A DNA stretch of 64,000 nt from Chryseobacterium gleum (GTDB taxonomy: Bacteria > Bacteroidota > Bacteroidia > Flavobacteriales > Flavobacteriaceae), in contig CAMCVI010000009.1 in the NCBI GenBank assembly GCA_945881885.1, positions 23,423-87,422 on the forward strand, given 5' to 3'. The position numbers and the translations under genes are program-made. Of this stretch, positions 33,955 to 43,565 are shown piece by piece. The notes under the pieces were generated by a model. That model did no database searches. It had not been told where the DNA came from and worked only from the letters and a program-made list of their open reading frames with translations. Each line of letters starts with the position of its first letter. The stretch's first letter is position 1.

Positions 33955-35343
33955 ATGATTAAAAATATTTGTTGTATTGGTGCAGGTTATGTTGGAGGAC
34001 CAACAATGGCCGTTATTGCTCAAAAATGCCCACATATAAAAGTAACTGTTGTTGATTTAAATCAGGATAGAATAAATGCTTGGAACGATCAAGATTTGAG
34101 TTTATTACCCATTTATGAACCGGGATTAGATAAAGTAGTTGCTGAAGCAAGAGGAAGAAATTTATTTTTTTCAACTGAAGTCGATCAAGCAATTGACGAA
34201 GCAGATTTAATTTTTATTTCTGTAAATACACCTACAAAAACTTATGGCGTAGGAAAAGGTATGGCTGCAGATTTAAAATATATCGAATTGTGCGCCAGAC
34301 AAATTGCACGCGTGGCTAAAACAGATAAAATTGTAGTTGAAAAATCTACACTTCCTGTTCGAACTGCTCAAGCGATTAAAGATATTTTGGACAATACAGG
34401 AAACGGTGTAAATTTTCAAATTTTATCGAATCCAGAATTTTTAGCTGAAGGCACCGCAATAGAAGATTTGTTTGCTCCTGATAGAGTGCTAATTGGCGGA
34501 GACACTACTGTTGAAGGTCAAGATGCCATACGTAAATTAGTTGAGGTGTATGCAAATTGGGTAAACAAAGATCTTATTTTGACTACAAATGTGTGGTCTT
34601 CTGAATTGTCAAAATTAACAGCAAATGCTTTCTTAGCGCAACGCGTTTCTTCTATAAATGCGATGAGTGAATTGTGTGAAAAAACTGGTGCCGATGTCAA
34701 TGAAGTTGCAAAAGCCATTGGTTTAGATAGTAGAATTGGTTCAAAATTTCTAAAAGCATCAGTTGGTTTTGGCGGTTCTTGTTTTCAGAAAGATATTTTA
34801 AACTTAGTGTATATCGCTAAATCATACGGATTAAATGAAGTTGCCGATTATTGGGAACAAGTAATCATAATGAATGACCACCAAAAGCGTCGTTTTTCAA
34901 ATAATATTATTAGTACTTTATATAATACAGTTTCAGGTAAAAAAATTGCTTTTTTAGGATGGGCTTTTAAGAAAGATACAAACGACACTAGAGAATCAGC
35001 TGCCATTTATGTAGCAAATGATTTAATAAGTGAGCGTGCAAACATTGCAGTTTTTGACCCTAAGGTAAAAGAAAAACAAATACTTTCGGATTTAAATTAT
35101 CTAGAGTCTCGTTCAGATGAGCAAAATCAAAAGTACATTTCAGTGGAAAATAACGGTTATGATGCATGTAAAAACGCACATGCTATAGCTGTTTTAACAG
35201 AATGGGACGAGTTTAAAACCTACGATTGGCAAAAAATATATGACAATATGCTAAAACCTGCTTTTGTTTTTGACGGAAGAAACATATTAAACAAAGCAGC
35301 ATTAGAAAAAATAGGATTCATTTATCAAGCTATTGGATCATAA
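33955..35343 (+). CDS. ugd: UDP-glucose 6-dehydrogenase
   Basis: 462-residue NAD enzyme oxidising UDP-glucose to UDP-glucuronate. The Rossmann motif GAGYVGGP is at residues 8–15; [11 protein letters not shown] and the catalytic-cysteine loop FGGSCFQKD (about residues 272–280) are intact, and the C-terminal UDP-binding domain follows ([12 protein letters not shown]). Its length suits the longer, eukaryote-like group. It is followed after 3 bases by an MBOAT acyltransferase gene, linking it to acidic, acylated surface polysaccharide. Confidence 0.95.
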   Translation: MIKNICCIGAGYVGGPTMAVIAQKCPHIKVTVVDLNQDRINAWNDQDLSLLPIYEPGLDKVVAEARGRNLFFSTEVDQAIDEADLIFISVNTPTKTYGVGKGMAADLKYIELCARQIARVAKTDKIVVEKSTLPVRTAQAIKDILDNTGNGVNFQILSNPEFLAEGTAIEDLFAPDRVLIGGDTTVEGQDAIRKLVEVYANWVNKDLILTTNVWSSELSKLTANAFLAQRVSSINAMSELCEKTGADVNEVAKAIGLDSRIGSKFLKASVGFGGSCFQKDILNLVYIAKSYGLNEVADYWEQVIIMNDHQKRRFSNNIISTLYNTVSGKKIAFLGWAFKKDTNDTRESAAIYVANDLISERANIAVFDPKVKEKQILSDLNYLESRSDEQNQKYISVENNGYDACKNAHAIAVLTEWDEFKTYDWQKIYDNMLKPAFVFDGRNILNKAALEKIGFIYQAIGS

Positions 35344-35346
35344 AAA

Positions 35347-36780
35347 ATGTTTTTTAATTCACTTCATTTTGCTGTTTTTTTACCCATAATTTTTATTTTA
35401 TATTGGTTTGTTTTCAATAAAAATAAATCTTGGCAAAATAGTTTATTAATTATTGCAAGTTATTATTTTTATGCTTGTTGGGATTGGCGATTCCTTTTTT
35501 TATTGGTATTTTCAACTCTTTTAGATTATTTTTCAGGAATTCAAATTGAAAAAAGTAAATCAGTTAAGGAAAGTAAATTCTGGTTTTGGTTGAGTATTAT
35601 AATCAACTTGGGATTTTTAGGCATTTTTAAATATTATAACTTTTTTGCCACTTCATTCACCGAATTAATCAATGGTTTTGGATTTCAAGTAAATCCATTA
35701 TTAATAAAAGTAATTTTACCTGTCGGAATTTCGTTTTACACCTTTCATGGCTTATCCTACGTTATCGATATTTATTACAAACGCATTAAAGCAGAAACGA
35801 ATTTCATCGATTATTCGCTTTTTGTAAGCTATTTTCCATTATTAGTTGCCGGACCTATTGAACGAGCCACACATTTACTGCCTCAAGTAAAAGTAAAACG
35901 AGAATTTAATTTCGAAAAAGCCAAAGAAGGCGTTCATCAAATTATTTGGGGATTGGTAAAAAAAGTTGTCATTGCCGATTCTTGTGCGTTGTATGCTAAC
36001 GAAGTTTTCAACCATCAGGAACAAATGAATTCGTTGTCCTTATTATTAGGTGCAATTTATTTTGCTTTTCAAATTTATGGCGATTTTTCAGGATATTCAG
36101 ATATTGCGTTAGGCACTTCAAAATTATTTGGAATTGATTTATTGAAAAACTTTAATTTCCCCTATTTTTCAAGAGATATTGCTGAGTTTTGGCGACGTTG
36201 GCACATTTCATTATCTTCATGGTTTAGAGATTATTTGTACATTCCATTAGGCGGAAGCAAAGGTGGAAAATGGATGCAAGTTCGTAATACGTTTGTAATA
36301 TTTTTAGTCAGTGGTTTTTGGCACGGTGCCAATTGGACTTTTATTGCATGGGGTTTGCTAAATGCCATTTACTTTTTGCCCTTATTATTGTTAAATAGAA
36401 ACAGAAATAATATAGAAGACATTCATTTTAAATTTAATTTTAATGGATTAAAAACGCTTTTTAAGATACTTATCACTTTTTCAATGACCACTTTTGCTTG
36501 GATATTTTTTAGAGCAAAATCTATTTCCGATGCTATTTTGTATATAAAAAACATGTTTACCAATTTGAATTTTGATAGTCAATATTTAAATAACGCTCGC
36601 TATGCACCAGAATTGTTATGGTTAATTGGTACTTTTATTTTATTTGAATGGTTTCATAAATACAAAACAGAACCCATTTCTGGAAAATATGAAAACATAA
36701 AATTATTGTTTTGTATTTTGACTATTTTAGCATTAGGCGTTTTTTCTGATTATAAAGAATTTATTTATTTTCAGTTTTAA
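35347..36780 (+). CDS. MBOAT-family polysaccharide O-acyltransferase (AlgI-like)
   Basis: 477 residues, about 11 membrane helices. MBOAT landmarks: SYYFYACWDWRF near the start, YGDFSGYSDIALGTSKLFG, FWRRWHISLSSWFRDYLYIPLGGS and the catalytic histidine in FWHGANWTFIAWG. AlgI-type proteins transfer acetyl groups across the inner membrane onto extracellular polysaccharides together with an exported SGNH/AlgX-type partner, and the next gene fits that role. Its stop overlaps the next start by one base. Confidence 0.92.
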   Translation: MFFNSLHFAVFLPIIFILYWFVFNKNKSWQNSLLIIASYYFYACWDWRFLFLLVFSTLLDYFSGIQIEKSKSVKESKFWFWLSIIINLGFLGIFKYYNFFATSFTELINGFGFQVNPLLIKVILPVGISFYTFHGLSYVIDIYYKRIKAETNFIDYSLFVSYFPLLVAGPIERATHLLPQVKVKREFNFEKAKEGVHQIIWGLVKKVVIADSCALYANEVFNHQEQMNSLSLLLGAIYFAFQIYGDFSGYSDIALGTSKLFGIDLLKNFNFPYFSRDIAEFWRRWHISLSSWFRDYLYIPLGGSKGGKWMQVRNTFVIFLVSGFWHGANWTFIAWGLLNAIYFLPLLLLNRNRNNIEDIHFKFNFNGLKTLFKILITFSMTTFAWIFFRAKSISDAILYIKNMFTNLNFDSQYLNNARYAPELLWLIGTFILFEWFHKYKTEPISGKYENIKLLFCILTILALGVFSDYKEFIYFQF

Positions 36781-37655
36781 TGAAACGATTTTTTAAACTA
36801 TCAGTCGTATTTATTTTTATATTTTTTATAGCTTCATTGCTGTTAGATTTTATTTTTACTACAATAATTTCTCAATCATCTGAACGAAATAAAGTTGAAT
36901 ATGTAATCCATTCCTTTGGGAAGAAATACGATGTCATTATTATGGGAACTTCTCGAGCCAATAACCATTTTGTTACAAATTTGTTCGAAAAAAAAGGTTT
37001 AAAATCGTTTAATTATGGTATTAGCGGTTCGCATTTATTCGAAACGTCTTTGTTATTAAAAGTAATGATTGCCAATAAATTTCAAATTAAGAATCTAATT
37101 TTGGAAGCTGATTTAAGTATTTGTAATGAAAAAAGAGACGAAGGAACAACTGCACGTTTTATGCCTTATATTCACACAAATACTATTATCAAAGAACATT
37201 ATAAAAACCAATCAGATTTTAAACAACTCTATTATTTACCGTTTTATAGATATATAAAATTTGATGCAAAAATTGGTTTTAGAGAAGTTTATGAAGTTCT
37301 TTCCAAAAAACCGACTAACACGCTACAAAATAAAGGCTATTATCCTTTAATTTCAGACAAAAAAGGAAGCATGAAAAATGATATTTCTACCTTAAAAGTG
37401 ATCCGAAATAAATATTACGAAGAAATAAAAAAAATCTGTAAACAAAACAATATCAATTTAATTGTTGTGATGACACCAATGTGTCAAAACACTAAAGGAT
37501 TAGATTATTTTGATAAAGTAAAAAAACAATATCCAGAAATCAATAATTTTGAAAATATCGTAACAAATGATCGTTATTTTGCATCTTGCGGTCATTTGAA
37601 TAACGAAGGTGCATTTATCTATACAAATCATATTATAAATACATTTTTCAAATAG
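36780..37655 (+). CDS. Membrane-anchored SGNH-like protein, partner of the MBOAT acyltransferase
   Basis: 291 residues. One N-terminal membrane helix (about 7–28) is followed by a periplasmic domain with DVIIMGTSRANNHF near residues 51–64 (candidate nucleophile S58). Near the C-terminus are D264 and H272 (SCGHLNNEGA), a spacing compatible with an SGNH/GDSL esterase-like triad. I infer that it completes O-acylation begun by the adjacent MBOAT protein, as AlgX/DltD-type partners do. Family membership is by pattern and context, not strong motif identity. The start overlaps the MBOAT stop (TAATG). Confidence 0.72.
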   Translation: MKRFFKLSVVFIFIFFIASLLLDFIFTTIISQSSERNKVEYVIHSFGKKYDVIIMGTSRANNHFVTNLFEKKGLKSFNYGISGSHLFETSLLLKVMIANKFQIKNLILEADLSICNEKRDEGTTARFMPYIHTNTIIKEHYKNQSDFKQLYYLPFYRYIKFDAKIGFREVYEVLSKKPTNTLQNKGYYPLISDKKGSMKNDISTLKVIRNKYYEEIKKICKQNNINLIVVMTPMCQNTKGLDYFDKVKKQYPEINNFENIVTNDRYFASCGHLNNEGAFIYTNHIINTFFK

Positions 37656-37970
37656 CTATTTATCTTACTTTTTTTGTAATTTTATGACTTGATTTTTCAT
37701 TTAATACCCTAAAATTTCACTTATTTTTTCAATTTTTGTATTTTTTATTCTAAATTTTATGTTTTGTCTAAACACCTATTAATCAGTATAATTATCTCTC
37801 AATTTTAATCGTTTTTTCGTCTTAAAAAAATGTTAATTGCTTGATATTCAGAAAAATAATAAAAATAGTTGTATCTTTGCAAAGTTAATTCAATAGGAGT
37901 GGTCTGATTTATGTCAATCAAACACAATGTAAAAAATTCATTTTTTTACCCTTTTGAGAAATAAATTTAC
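37656..37970. other. 315-bp AT-rich intergenic region
   Basis: No gene is visible. The first ~200 bases are T-rich low-complexity DNA without a clear hairpin. The right part holds the -7 box at 37872 and a ~90-base leader of the next gene. I find no strong secondary structure or known riboswitch pattern. Confidence 0.6.
37872..37879 (+). promoter_or_regulatory. -7 promoter element of the lysozyme-fold gene
   Basis: TATCTTTG, perfect match, 91 bases before the ATG at 37971. The leader is unusually long compared with others in this window. Confidence 0.5.
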
Positions 37971-38609
37971 ATGAGAAAAGACATTTTTTATTTTGGAGTT
38001 GCCATTGCATTTATTGCTATAATTAGTTCTGGTTTTAGTGCATTTAAAGAGGAATCAGTAACAGGATTTCATATCGATGATTCCGAAGTTTACGAGTATC
38101 GAGTACCTTCAAAAGACGAATCGGTAAAGTTGAATTTTTCTATACCTTATACAGGAAATACTTTTATCGGTTTCACACAAGCCCTAGGTGTCAAAGAATC
38201 AGCGGGTATTTACACTTTGGTTAATCCTTACGGTTACATGGGAAAATACCAATTCGGAAGAAGCACATTAAGACACATTGGTGTTTACAACTTCAATAAC
38301 TTCCTTAATAACCCTAATTTACAAGAAGATGCTTTTTATGCCTTATTGTGTATAAATAAATGGGAATTAAGAAAAGAAATTAAAAATTATTCAGGTAGAA
38401 TAATTAACGGAATCAAAATTTCAGAATCGGGATTATTAGCTGCAGCGCATTTAGCAGGTGCGAGCTCAGTAAAAGCATATCTTCGAAGTAATGGAAAAAA
38501 TGGTTTTAAAGATGGTTTTGGAACTTCTTTAAGATCATACATTAAAAGATTTAACGGCTATGATACTTCTAACGTAATATCAAATAGATTCGCAAAAGTA
38601 ACAGATTAA
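37971..38609 (+). CDS. Exported lysozyme-fold / lytic transglycosylase-like protein
   Basis: 212 residues. An N-terminal signal or anchor helix (about 5–24) is followed by a domain with GVKESAGIYTLVNPYGYMGK and YQFGRSTLRHIG. E76 in KESAG occupies the place of the catalytic glutamate of goose-type lysozymes and lytic transglycosylases, and LLAAAHLAGASSVKAYLRSNG fits the later helices of that fold. Peptidoglycan cleavage is a likely but unproven role. The 3' end overlaps the convergent methylase gene by 4 bases. Confidence 0.7.
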   Translation: MRKDIFYFGVAIAFIAIISSGFSAFKEESVTGFHIDDSEVYEYRVPSKDESVKLNFSIPYTGNTFIGFTQALGVKESAGIYTLVNPYGYMGKYQFGRSTLRHIGVYNFNNFLNNPNLQEDAFYALLCINKWELRKEIKNYSGRIINGIKISESGLLAAAHLAGASSVKAYLRSNGKNGFKDGFGTSLRSYIKRFNGYDTSNVISNRFAKVTD

Positions 38610-39343
38610 TTTTTTTGAATAATAAAAATACAAGGTCGATTATGTAAATCGACCTTTTCTTTTTTCCAGTCGTTTACGGTTTTTGTTTTTATAAATTCTG
38701 TTGGCAAAGTTATATCGCATGCTATACACAAATTAGTTTGTGGGTGAAGTGTGGTTAAAATATCTTCTAAAAATTTATTATTTCTGTAAGGCGTTTCCAT
38801 AAAAAGTTGTGCCTGATTTTTTTCTTGAGACCATTTTTCTAAATTTCTCAAAGCACTTTTCTTTTCGTTTTTGTCAATAGGTAAGTAGCCCGTAAAAGCA
38901 AAACTTTGACCGTTCATGCCGCTAGCCATTAATGCCATAAGAATAGAACTTGGTCCAACAAGTGGTATTACCTGAATGCCTTTTTCATGAGCTAATTTTA
39001 CTATTACAGCTCCAGGATCTGCAACTCCCGGACATCCTGCTTCGCTCATTACGCCCATATTTATGCCGTTTAAAAGCGGTTGAATCATTTCATAATGCTC
39101 GGCAAATTCCGTATGTTTATTTAATGACCACAATTGCAAATTAGGTTGTGGTTTTTCGGGACAAATCGCCTTGATGCATTTTCTAGCAGTTTTTTCATTC
39201 TCAACAATATAATGATCTAAAAGTTCAATACACCTTTTAATAGTTTGTGGCAACACATCGTTTGGATCAACTGATACTTCACCAGGATTTGATAAAGTAC
39301 AAGGTATTAAATATAATTTACCAAATGTTGAGTTTGTATTCAT
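38606..39343 (-). CDS. RsmI-like SAM-dependent methyltransferase (tetrapyrrole methylase fold)
   Basis: 245 residues with the tetrapyrrole-methylase fold. GKLYLIPCTLSNPGEV at the start and GVMSEAGCPGVADPGA near 106–121 parallel the RsmI motif for 16S rRNA C1402 2'-O-methylation, but the sequence is diverged (SEAGCPGVADPG instead of SDAGTPLISDPG). VPLVGPSSILMALMASGMNG and FMETPYRNNKF are also family features. It may be a Bacteroidetes paralogue rather than true RsmI. The LMW phosphatase and dnaA genes lie upstream on the same strand. Confidence 0.85.
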   Translation of the reverse strand: MNTNSTFGKLYLIPCTLSNPGEVSVDPNDVLPQTIKRCIELLDHYIVENEKTARKCIKAICPEKPQPNLQLWSLNKHTEFAEHYEMIQPLLNGINMGVMSEAGCPGVADPGAVIVKLAHEKGIQVIPLVGPSSILMALMASGMNGQSFAFTGYLPIDKNEKKSALRNLEKWSQEKNQAQLFMETPYRNNKFLEDILTTLHPQTNLCIACDITLPTEFIKTKTVNDWKKEKVDLHNRPCIFIIQKN

Positions 39344-39371
39344 CTTTTATTTTTTAGTAAAGAAAATGAGT

Positions 39372-39842
39372 CTATTTTATACTAATGTAATTTAATTTTT
39401 CAGCAATTTTTACACATACTTCATCTAACAAATGAAACACCTGTTCAAAATCTTCTATTTCTCCGTAATACGGGTCTGGAACTTCAAACTCATTGGTTGC
39501 ATGTAATTCATATAAAATTACTTTAACTTTTTGTTTTGATTGTTCATCTGGTGCTAAAGCTATTACGTTGTTGTAATTAGAAGTATCCATTACATAAATA
39601 TGGTCAAAAGTTTCAAAATCAGATTTAGTAATTTGTCTACACTTTTGTTGACTAATATCGATGCCGAATTTTTTGGCAATTAAAATAGAACGCTTGTCTG
39701 GTGGTGCTCCAACATGGTAATTTGCAGTTCCAGCACTATCTATTAAATATTCTTGTTTTGGGAGTTTTGATTGTAAAATGCCTTCTGCTAATGGTGAACG
39801 ACATATATTGCCTAAGCAAACCATTAAAACCTTGGTAGGCAT
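39372..39842 (-). CDS. Low-molecular-weight protein-tyrosine phosphatase
   Basis: 156 residues. The phosphate-binding loop VCLGNICRS (C9 nucleophile, R15) sits at the N-terminus as in all LMW-PTPs, and the general acid aspartate lies in VPDPYYG near residue 118. It may act on tyrosine-phosphorylated proteins or arginine phosphate; in many bacteria relatives control capsule synthesis. It starts 1 base after the dnaA stop codon and so probably shares the dnaA transcript. Confidence 0.93.
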   Translation of the reverse strand: MPTKVLMVCLGNICRSPLAEGILQSKLPKQEYLIDSAGTANYHVGAPPDKRSILIAKKFGIDISQQKCRQITKSDFETFDHIYVMDTSNYNNVIALAPDEQSKQKVKVILYELHATNEFEVPDPYYGEIEDFEQVFHLLDEVCVKIAEKLNYISIK

Positions 39843-39843
39843 T

Positions 39844-41277
39844 TTAAATACTTAGCTTTTTGTTAATGTCTTCCACAAACTTTTTAAATTGTTTGTCGGT
39901 AGCTACTAAATTGTCCACTGTTTTTACCGCGTGCAATACGGTTGCATGATCTCTATCTCCAATTTGCGAACCAATATTTGCCAATGAAGCTTTAGTGAAC
40001 TTTTTAGAAAAATACATGGCTAACTGACGTGCCTGAACAATGTGACGTTTTCTGGTTTTAGATTTTAAAGTTTCTGTATCTAATTGAAAATAATCTGAAA
40101 CCACTTTTTGAATGTAGTCAATAGAAATTTCACGTTTGATATTTTTCACAAACTTCTCTACAACTTGTTTGGCTAGTTCTAGGTTAATTTCACGTTTGTT
40201 GAATGAAGATTGCGCAATTAATGAAATAATAGCACCCTCTAATTCTCTAACGTTTGATTTTATATGTTTGGCTACGTATTCTAAAATTTCATCAGGCATT
40301 TCAACGCCATCTCTGTATAAAATGTTTCTTAAGATAGAAATTCTTGTTTCGTAATCAGGTTGATGCAATTCTGCAGACAATCCCCATTTGAATCTAGACA
40401 GTAAGCGTTGCTCGATGTCTTGCATGTCTACTGGCGCTTTGTCTGAAGTTAAAATAACTTGTTTTCCGTTTTGGTGTAAATAATTAAAAATGTGGAAAAA
40501 TACATCTTGTGTTCCTGCTTTTCCTGATAAAAATTGAACATCATCAATAATTAAAACATCAATAAGTTGGTAGAAGTGAATGAAATCATTTCTAGTATTT
40601 TTCTTTACAGATTCAATATATTGTTGGGTGAAAATTTCAGCAGAAATATATAAAACTGTTTTTTCTGGATATTTATCTTTAATTTCAACACCGATAGCAT
40701 GTGCTAAATGCGTTTTACCTAAACCAACACCTCCAAAAATCAGTAATGGGTTAAATGAAGTACCACCAGGCTTGTTTGCAACGGCCATTCCAGCACTTCT
40801 TGACAATCTGTTAGAATCTCCTTCTAAAAAATTATCAAAACTATAATTGGCGTTCAATTGAGATTCTATTTTTACATTTCTGATACCAGGAATAATAAAC
40901 GGATTTTTTAATTCTGGATTCTTATTCACAATCGGCACATCAATTTCTTGTGTTTTTACAGAACTTCGATAGGTGCTAGGAATTTGTTCAGTAAATGGAA
41001 GTTTATTACCAGAAGTGTTTTCCATTTTAATTTTATACACTAGCTTTGCTTGATTTCCAAGTTCTTTAGTTAAAGCCGTTTTCAAAATAATAACATAATG
41101 CTCTTCAAGCCACTCATAAAAAAATTTACTAGGAACTTGAATATGCAAAGCATTGTCTTCTGATAAACTAATTGCTACAATAGGCTCAAACCATGTTTTA
41201 TAGGCTTGTTCCTGTATGTTGTCCTTGATAAAGGACAAGCAATTATTCCAAACAGATTTTGCTGCATTAGTCATCAT
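39844..41277 (-). CDS. dnaA: Chromosomal replication initiator DnaA
   Basis: 477 residues. Domain I (SVWNNCLSFIKDNIQEQAYK) and a variable linker precede the AAA+ domain with Walker A FGGVGLGKTHLAHA, Walker B VLIIDDVQFLSGK and the arginine-finger region, then the helix-turn-helix domain IV with the GDRDHATVLHAVKTV signature. Two adjacent ATGs (41277 and 41274) could start it. A DnaA box TTATTCACA lies 93 bases upstream over a near-consensus -7 element, suggesting autoregulation. No cluster of DnaA boxes is visible, so the origin is probably elsewhere. Confidence 0.97.
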   Translation of the reverse strand: MMTNAAKSVWNNCLSFIKDNIQEQAYKTWFEPIVAISLSEDNALHIQVPSKFFYEWLEEHYVIILKTALTKELGNQAKLVYKIKMENTSGNKLPFTEQIPSTYRSSVKTQEIDVPIVNKNPELKNPFIIPGIRNVKIESQLNANYSFDNFLEGDSNRLSRSAGMAVANKPGGTSFNPLLIFGGVGLGKTHLAHAIGVEIKDKYPEKTVLYISAEIFTQQYIESVKKNTRNDFIHFYQLIDVLIIDDVQFLSGKAGTQDVFFHIFNYLHQNGKQVILTSDKAPVDMQDIEQRLLSRFKWGLSAELHQPDYETRISILRNILYRDGVEMPDEILEYVAKHIKSNVRELEGAIISLIAQSSFNKREINLELAKQVVEKFVKNIKREISIDYIQKVVSDYFQLDTETLKSKTRKRHIVQARQLAMYFSKKFTKASLANIGSQIGDRDHATVLHAVKTVDNLVATDKQFKKFVEDINKKLSI

Positions 41278-41363
41278 TGTTGTAATTTTTAAAAAAAGTT
41301 TTTAATCTAATTTTGAGAAAAAAAAGTGTAAGCCTTTTTTTATGTAGATTTTTATTGGTAGAG

Positions 41364-41378
41364 CAAATATGTGAATAA
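41364..41378 (-). promoter_or_regulatory. DnaA box overlapping the likely dnaA promoter
   Basis: On the minus strand TTATTCACA (41378–41370) matches the DnaA-box consensus and overlaps by two bases CATATTTG (41371–41364), a 7-of-8 match to the -7 element. DnaA binding there would block its own promoter. Confidence 0.5.
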
Positions 41379-41501
41379 ATTTATTCTAAAAAAAATGAAA
41401 TGCTATTGTAATTTAAAAAATATTGTTGTATGTATTTTTGTTTTTAATTTAATAATTAATTAACATTAATTTTAACAACAAAAAAAATATAATTTTTAAC
41501 A

Positions 41502-41906
41502 ATGAGAGAATTCGAATTTACGGTACGAGTTAGGTACGCAGAAACTGATCAGATGGGCGTGGTATATCACGGAAATTACGCACAATATTTTGAAATGGGT
41601 AGGGTAGAATGGTTAAGAAACTTAGGTGTTTCTTATAAATGGATGGAGGATAATGGTGTAATGTTGCCGGTGGTTTCTTTAGAAATGAATTATAAAAAAC
41701 CAGCAAAATACGACGATTTATTACGCGTAAAAACACTGTTAAAAAGTCAAACCTCTGTAAAAATAGAATTTGATTATGAAATTTACAATGAAGATAATCA
41801 ATTGTTAACAACCGGCTATTCTATGCTTGTGTTTGTAGATAGAAAAACAGGAAAGCCAATTGTGCCACCAAAATATGTTTCTGATAAAATAAATGAAATT
41901 TTATAA
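41502..41906 (+). CDS. Acyl-CoA thioesterase (YbgC/4HBT hot-dog family)
   Basis: 134-residue hot-dog-fold thioesterase. The family motif RYAETDQMGVVYHGNYAQYF is at residues 11–30, with D16 as catalytic aspartate and H23 conserved. FEMGRVEWLR follows in the active-site helix. Relatives include YbgC of the Tol-Pal region and 4-hydroxybenzoyl-CoA thioesterases; there is no tol gene here. The end overlaps the convergent HAD gene by 6 bases. Confidence 0.92.
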   Translation: MREFEFTVRVRYAETDQMGVVYHGNYAQYFEMGRVEWLRNLGVSYKWMEDNGVMLPVVSLEMNYKKPAKYDDLLRVKTLLKSQTSVKIEFDYEIYNEDNQLLTTGYSMLVFVDRKTGKPIVPPKYVSDKINEIL

Positions 41907-42503
41907 TATTTTTTTATCAAATAAATTGGTAACATCTTCCTGACCAACAATTATTTGCCAAGTATTAATACCCAAAGATTTTGCAGTTTCAATGTGTTCA
42001 AGGGTATCGTCAACGAAAAGTGTCTTTTTTGGATTTAAATTATTTTGTTTGATAATTAAGTTGAAAACCGCTTCATCTGGTTTTCTTACTTTGGTTTCGT
42101 AGGAAAAATAAATCTTATTAAAATGAGCGTAAAATTCTCTTGCAAAAGTTAATCCTACCCGATGTTCAAATTTATCAATATGTGTCGGATTCGTATTACT
42201 TAATAAAAAGATATCGTACTTATTTCTTAATTTTTCTAAAAATTCTAATCGTTCTAATGGAAAATCTCCAATAATGGCATTCCAAGCTTCTCTAATTTCT
42301 ATAAGCTCGGCATTAGGTAGGTGCCTCTGAATGGTTTCCATAAACTGCATTTCGTCTATTTTCCCTGTTTCAAATAAAATAGCAGCGGCTTTTAAATCAT
42401 CACTCCAAACTTTTAATCCTAATTTTTTAAATGCATCAACACTCGCTTGATGGTTCAAGTTTAAAAATACATCTCCTAAATCAAAAATAATTGCCTCAAT
42501 CAT
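41901..42503 (-). CDS. HAD-superfamily phosphatase (HAD-IA)
   Basis: 200 residues. Motif I is IIFDLGDVFLNL (nucleophile D8, general acid D11), motif II FLLSNTNPT, motif III the lysine in RKPDEAVF, and motif IV VDDTLEHIE, all intact. Substrate is unknown. It overlaps the end of ribD by 8 bases and is presumably co-transcribed. In some bacteria the phosphatase that dephosphorylates the RibD product for riboflavin synthesis is a HAD protein, so that role is possible. Confidence 0.9.
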   Translation of the reverse strand: MIEAIIFDLGDVFLNLNHQASVDAFKKLGLKVWSDDLKAAAILFETGKIDEMQFMETIQRHLPNAELIEIREAWNAIIGDFPLERLEFLEKLRNKYDIFLLSNTNPTHIDKFEHRVGLTFAREFYAHFNKIYFSYETKVRKPDEAVFNLIIKQNNLNPKKTLFVDDTLEHIETAKSLGINTWQIIVGQEDVTNLFDKKIL

Positions 42504-43539
42504 AATTTATGTATGTTTTTAGTTGGTTATTTTTAATTTTTATAGTTTTTTCTGGGGTAAAATTAAAGTCAGGACTTTTTACACCATTTAAAATTTTATT
42601 TTCAGCTATAAAAACCCTTGCTTCATCCCATAAATGGTTATTTATAAATTGTTGCAAGGTGTGTGTGCCGCCTTCGACAATAACAGATTGAATGTTTTTT
42701 TCAAATAAATGAGTTAAGATATTAGAAATCAAATGAGTATCAAACTGTATACATTCAAAAGCGATATTTATCGAATGTACATAATTTTCTTCTTCCGTGA
42801 AAATAATTGTTGGATTTTTTTTATTTTTAACATTAAAATCATCTGGAATTTTATTAGTTTTATCAATAATAATCCGAGTAGGTTGCTGCCCAAACCAATC
42901 TCTGGAATCTAAACTTGGATTATCATTTAAAACAGTTGTTGTTCCAACTAAAATGGCTTGTTCTTCCGTTCTATATTTGTGCACCAATTGTCTAGAATAG
43001 GTATTTGATATAGCAAAAGAGGTTTTTGAATTGGGTAAAAAAGGCGCAATAAATCCGTCTGCCGTTTCTGCCCATTTTAGTATAATATATGGTCGTTTTT
43101 TAGTATGAAATGTAAAAAATCGTTTATTTATTGTTAAGCATGCTGCCTCTAAAACATTTAGTTCAACTTCGCACCCTGCCTCTTTTAATTTATCAACACC
43201 TTTTCCAGATACTTCTGAATAACTATCGATACAACCAATTACTACTTTTGGAATTTTATGTGCGATAATCAAATTAGCACATGGAGGTGTTTTTCCAAAA
43301 TGACTACACGGTTCTAAACTCACATAAATGGTGCTTTCAGAAAGTAATGCTTTATTTTTTACTGAGTTTATTGCATGAACTTCAGCATGTGGTTCGCCTG
43401 CTTTTTTATGCCAACCTTCACCAATTATTTTTCCGTTATGTACAATCACACTTCCTACTAACGGATTAGGATATGTGGTTCCTAAACCATTTTTAGCCAA
43501 TTGCAAACAGCGTTTCATGTAAATTTCATGCTCAATCAT
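42496..43539 (-). CDS. ribD: Bifunctional riboflavin-specific deaminase/reductase RibD
   Basis: 347 residues. The N-terminal deaminase domain has the zinc motif GEPHAEVHA (about 49–57) and PCSHFGKTPPC (about 77–87). The C-terminal NADPH reductase domain begins near 147 (RPYIILKWAETADGFIAP) and includes LDSRDWFGQQPTRIIID and VIVEGGTHTLQQF. It performs the second and third steps after GTP cyclohydrolase II in riboflavin synthesis. A perfect -7 box lies only 4 bases before the ATG, predicting a leaderless mRNA. It is divergent from the GNAT gene across 37 bases. Confidence 0.95.
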   Translation of the reverse strand: MIEHEIYMKRCLQLAKNGLGTTYPNPLVGSVIVHNGKIIGEGWHKKAGEPHAEVHAINSVKNKALLSESTIYVSLEPCSHFGKTPPCANLIIAHKIPKVVIGCIDSYSEVSGKGVDKLKEAGCEVELNVLEAACLTINKRFFTFHTKKRPYIILKWAETADGFIAPFLPNSKTSFAISNTYSRQLVHKYRTEEQAILVGTTTVLNDNPSLDSRDWFGQQPTRIIIDKTNKIPDDFNVKNKKNPTIIFTEEENYVHSINIAFECIQFDTHLISNILTHLFEKNIQSVIVEGGTHTLQQFINNHLWDEARVFIAENKILNGVKSPDFNFTPEKTIKIKNNQLKTYINYD

Positions 43540-43543
43540 CTTA

Positions 43544-43551
43544 CAAATTTA
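43544..43551 (-). promoter_or_regulatory. -7 promoter element of ribD, four bases before the ATG
   Basis: Minus-strand TAAATTTG, perfect match. Its last base is at 43544 and the ATG begins at 43539. Confidence 0.6.
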
Positions 43552-43565
43552 GTACTTTTACATTT

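Noticed and set aside
41278..41501. Replication origin upstream of dnaA
   Set aside because: Only one good DnaA box is present and no box cluster or AT-rich unwinding repeat stands out. parAB at the left edge is also not proof of a nearby origin.
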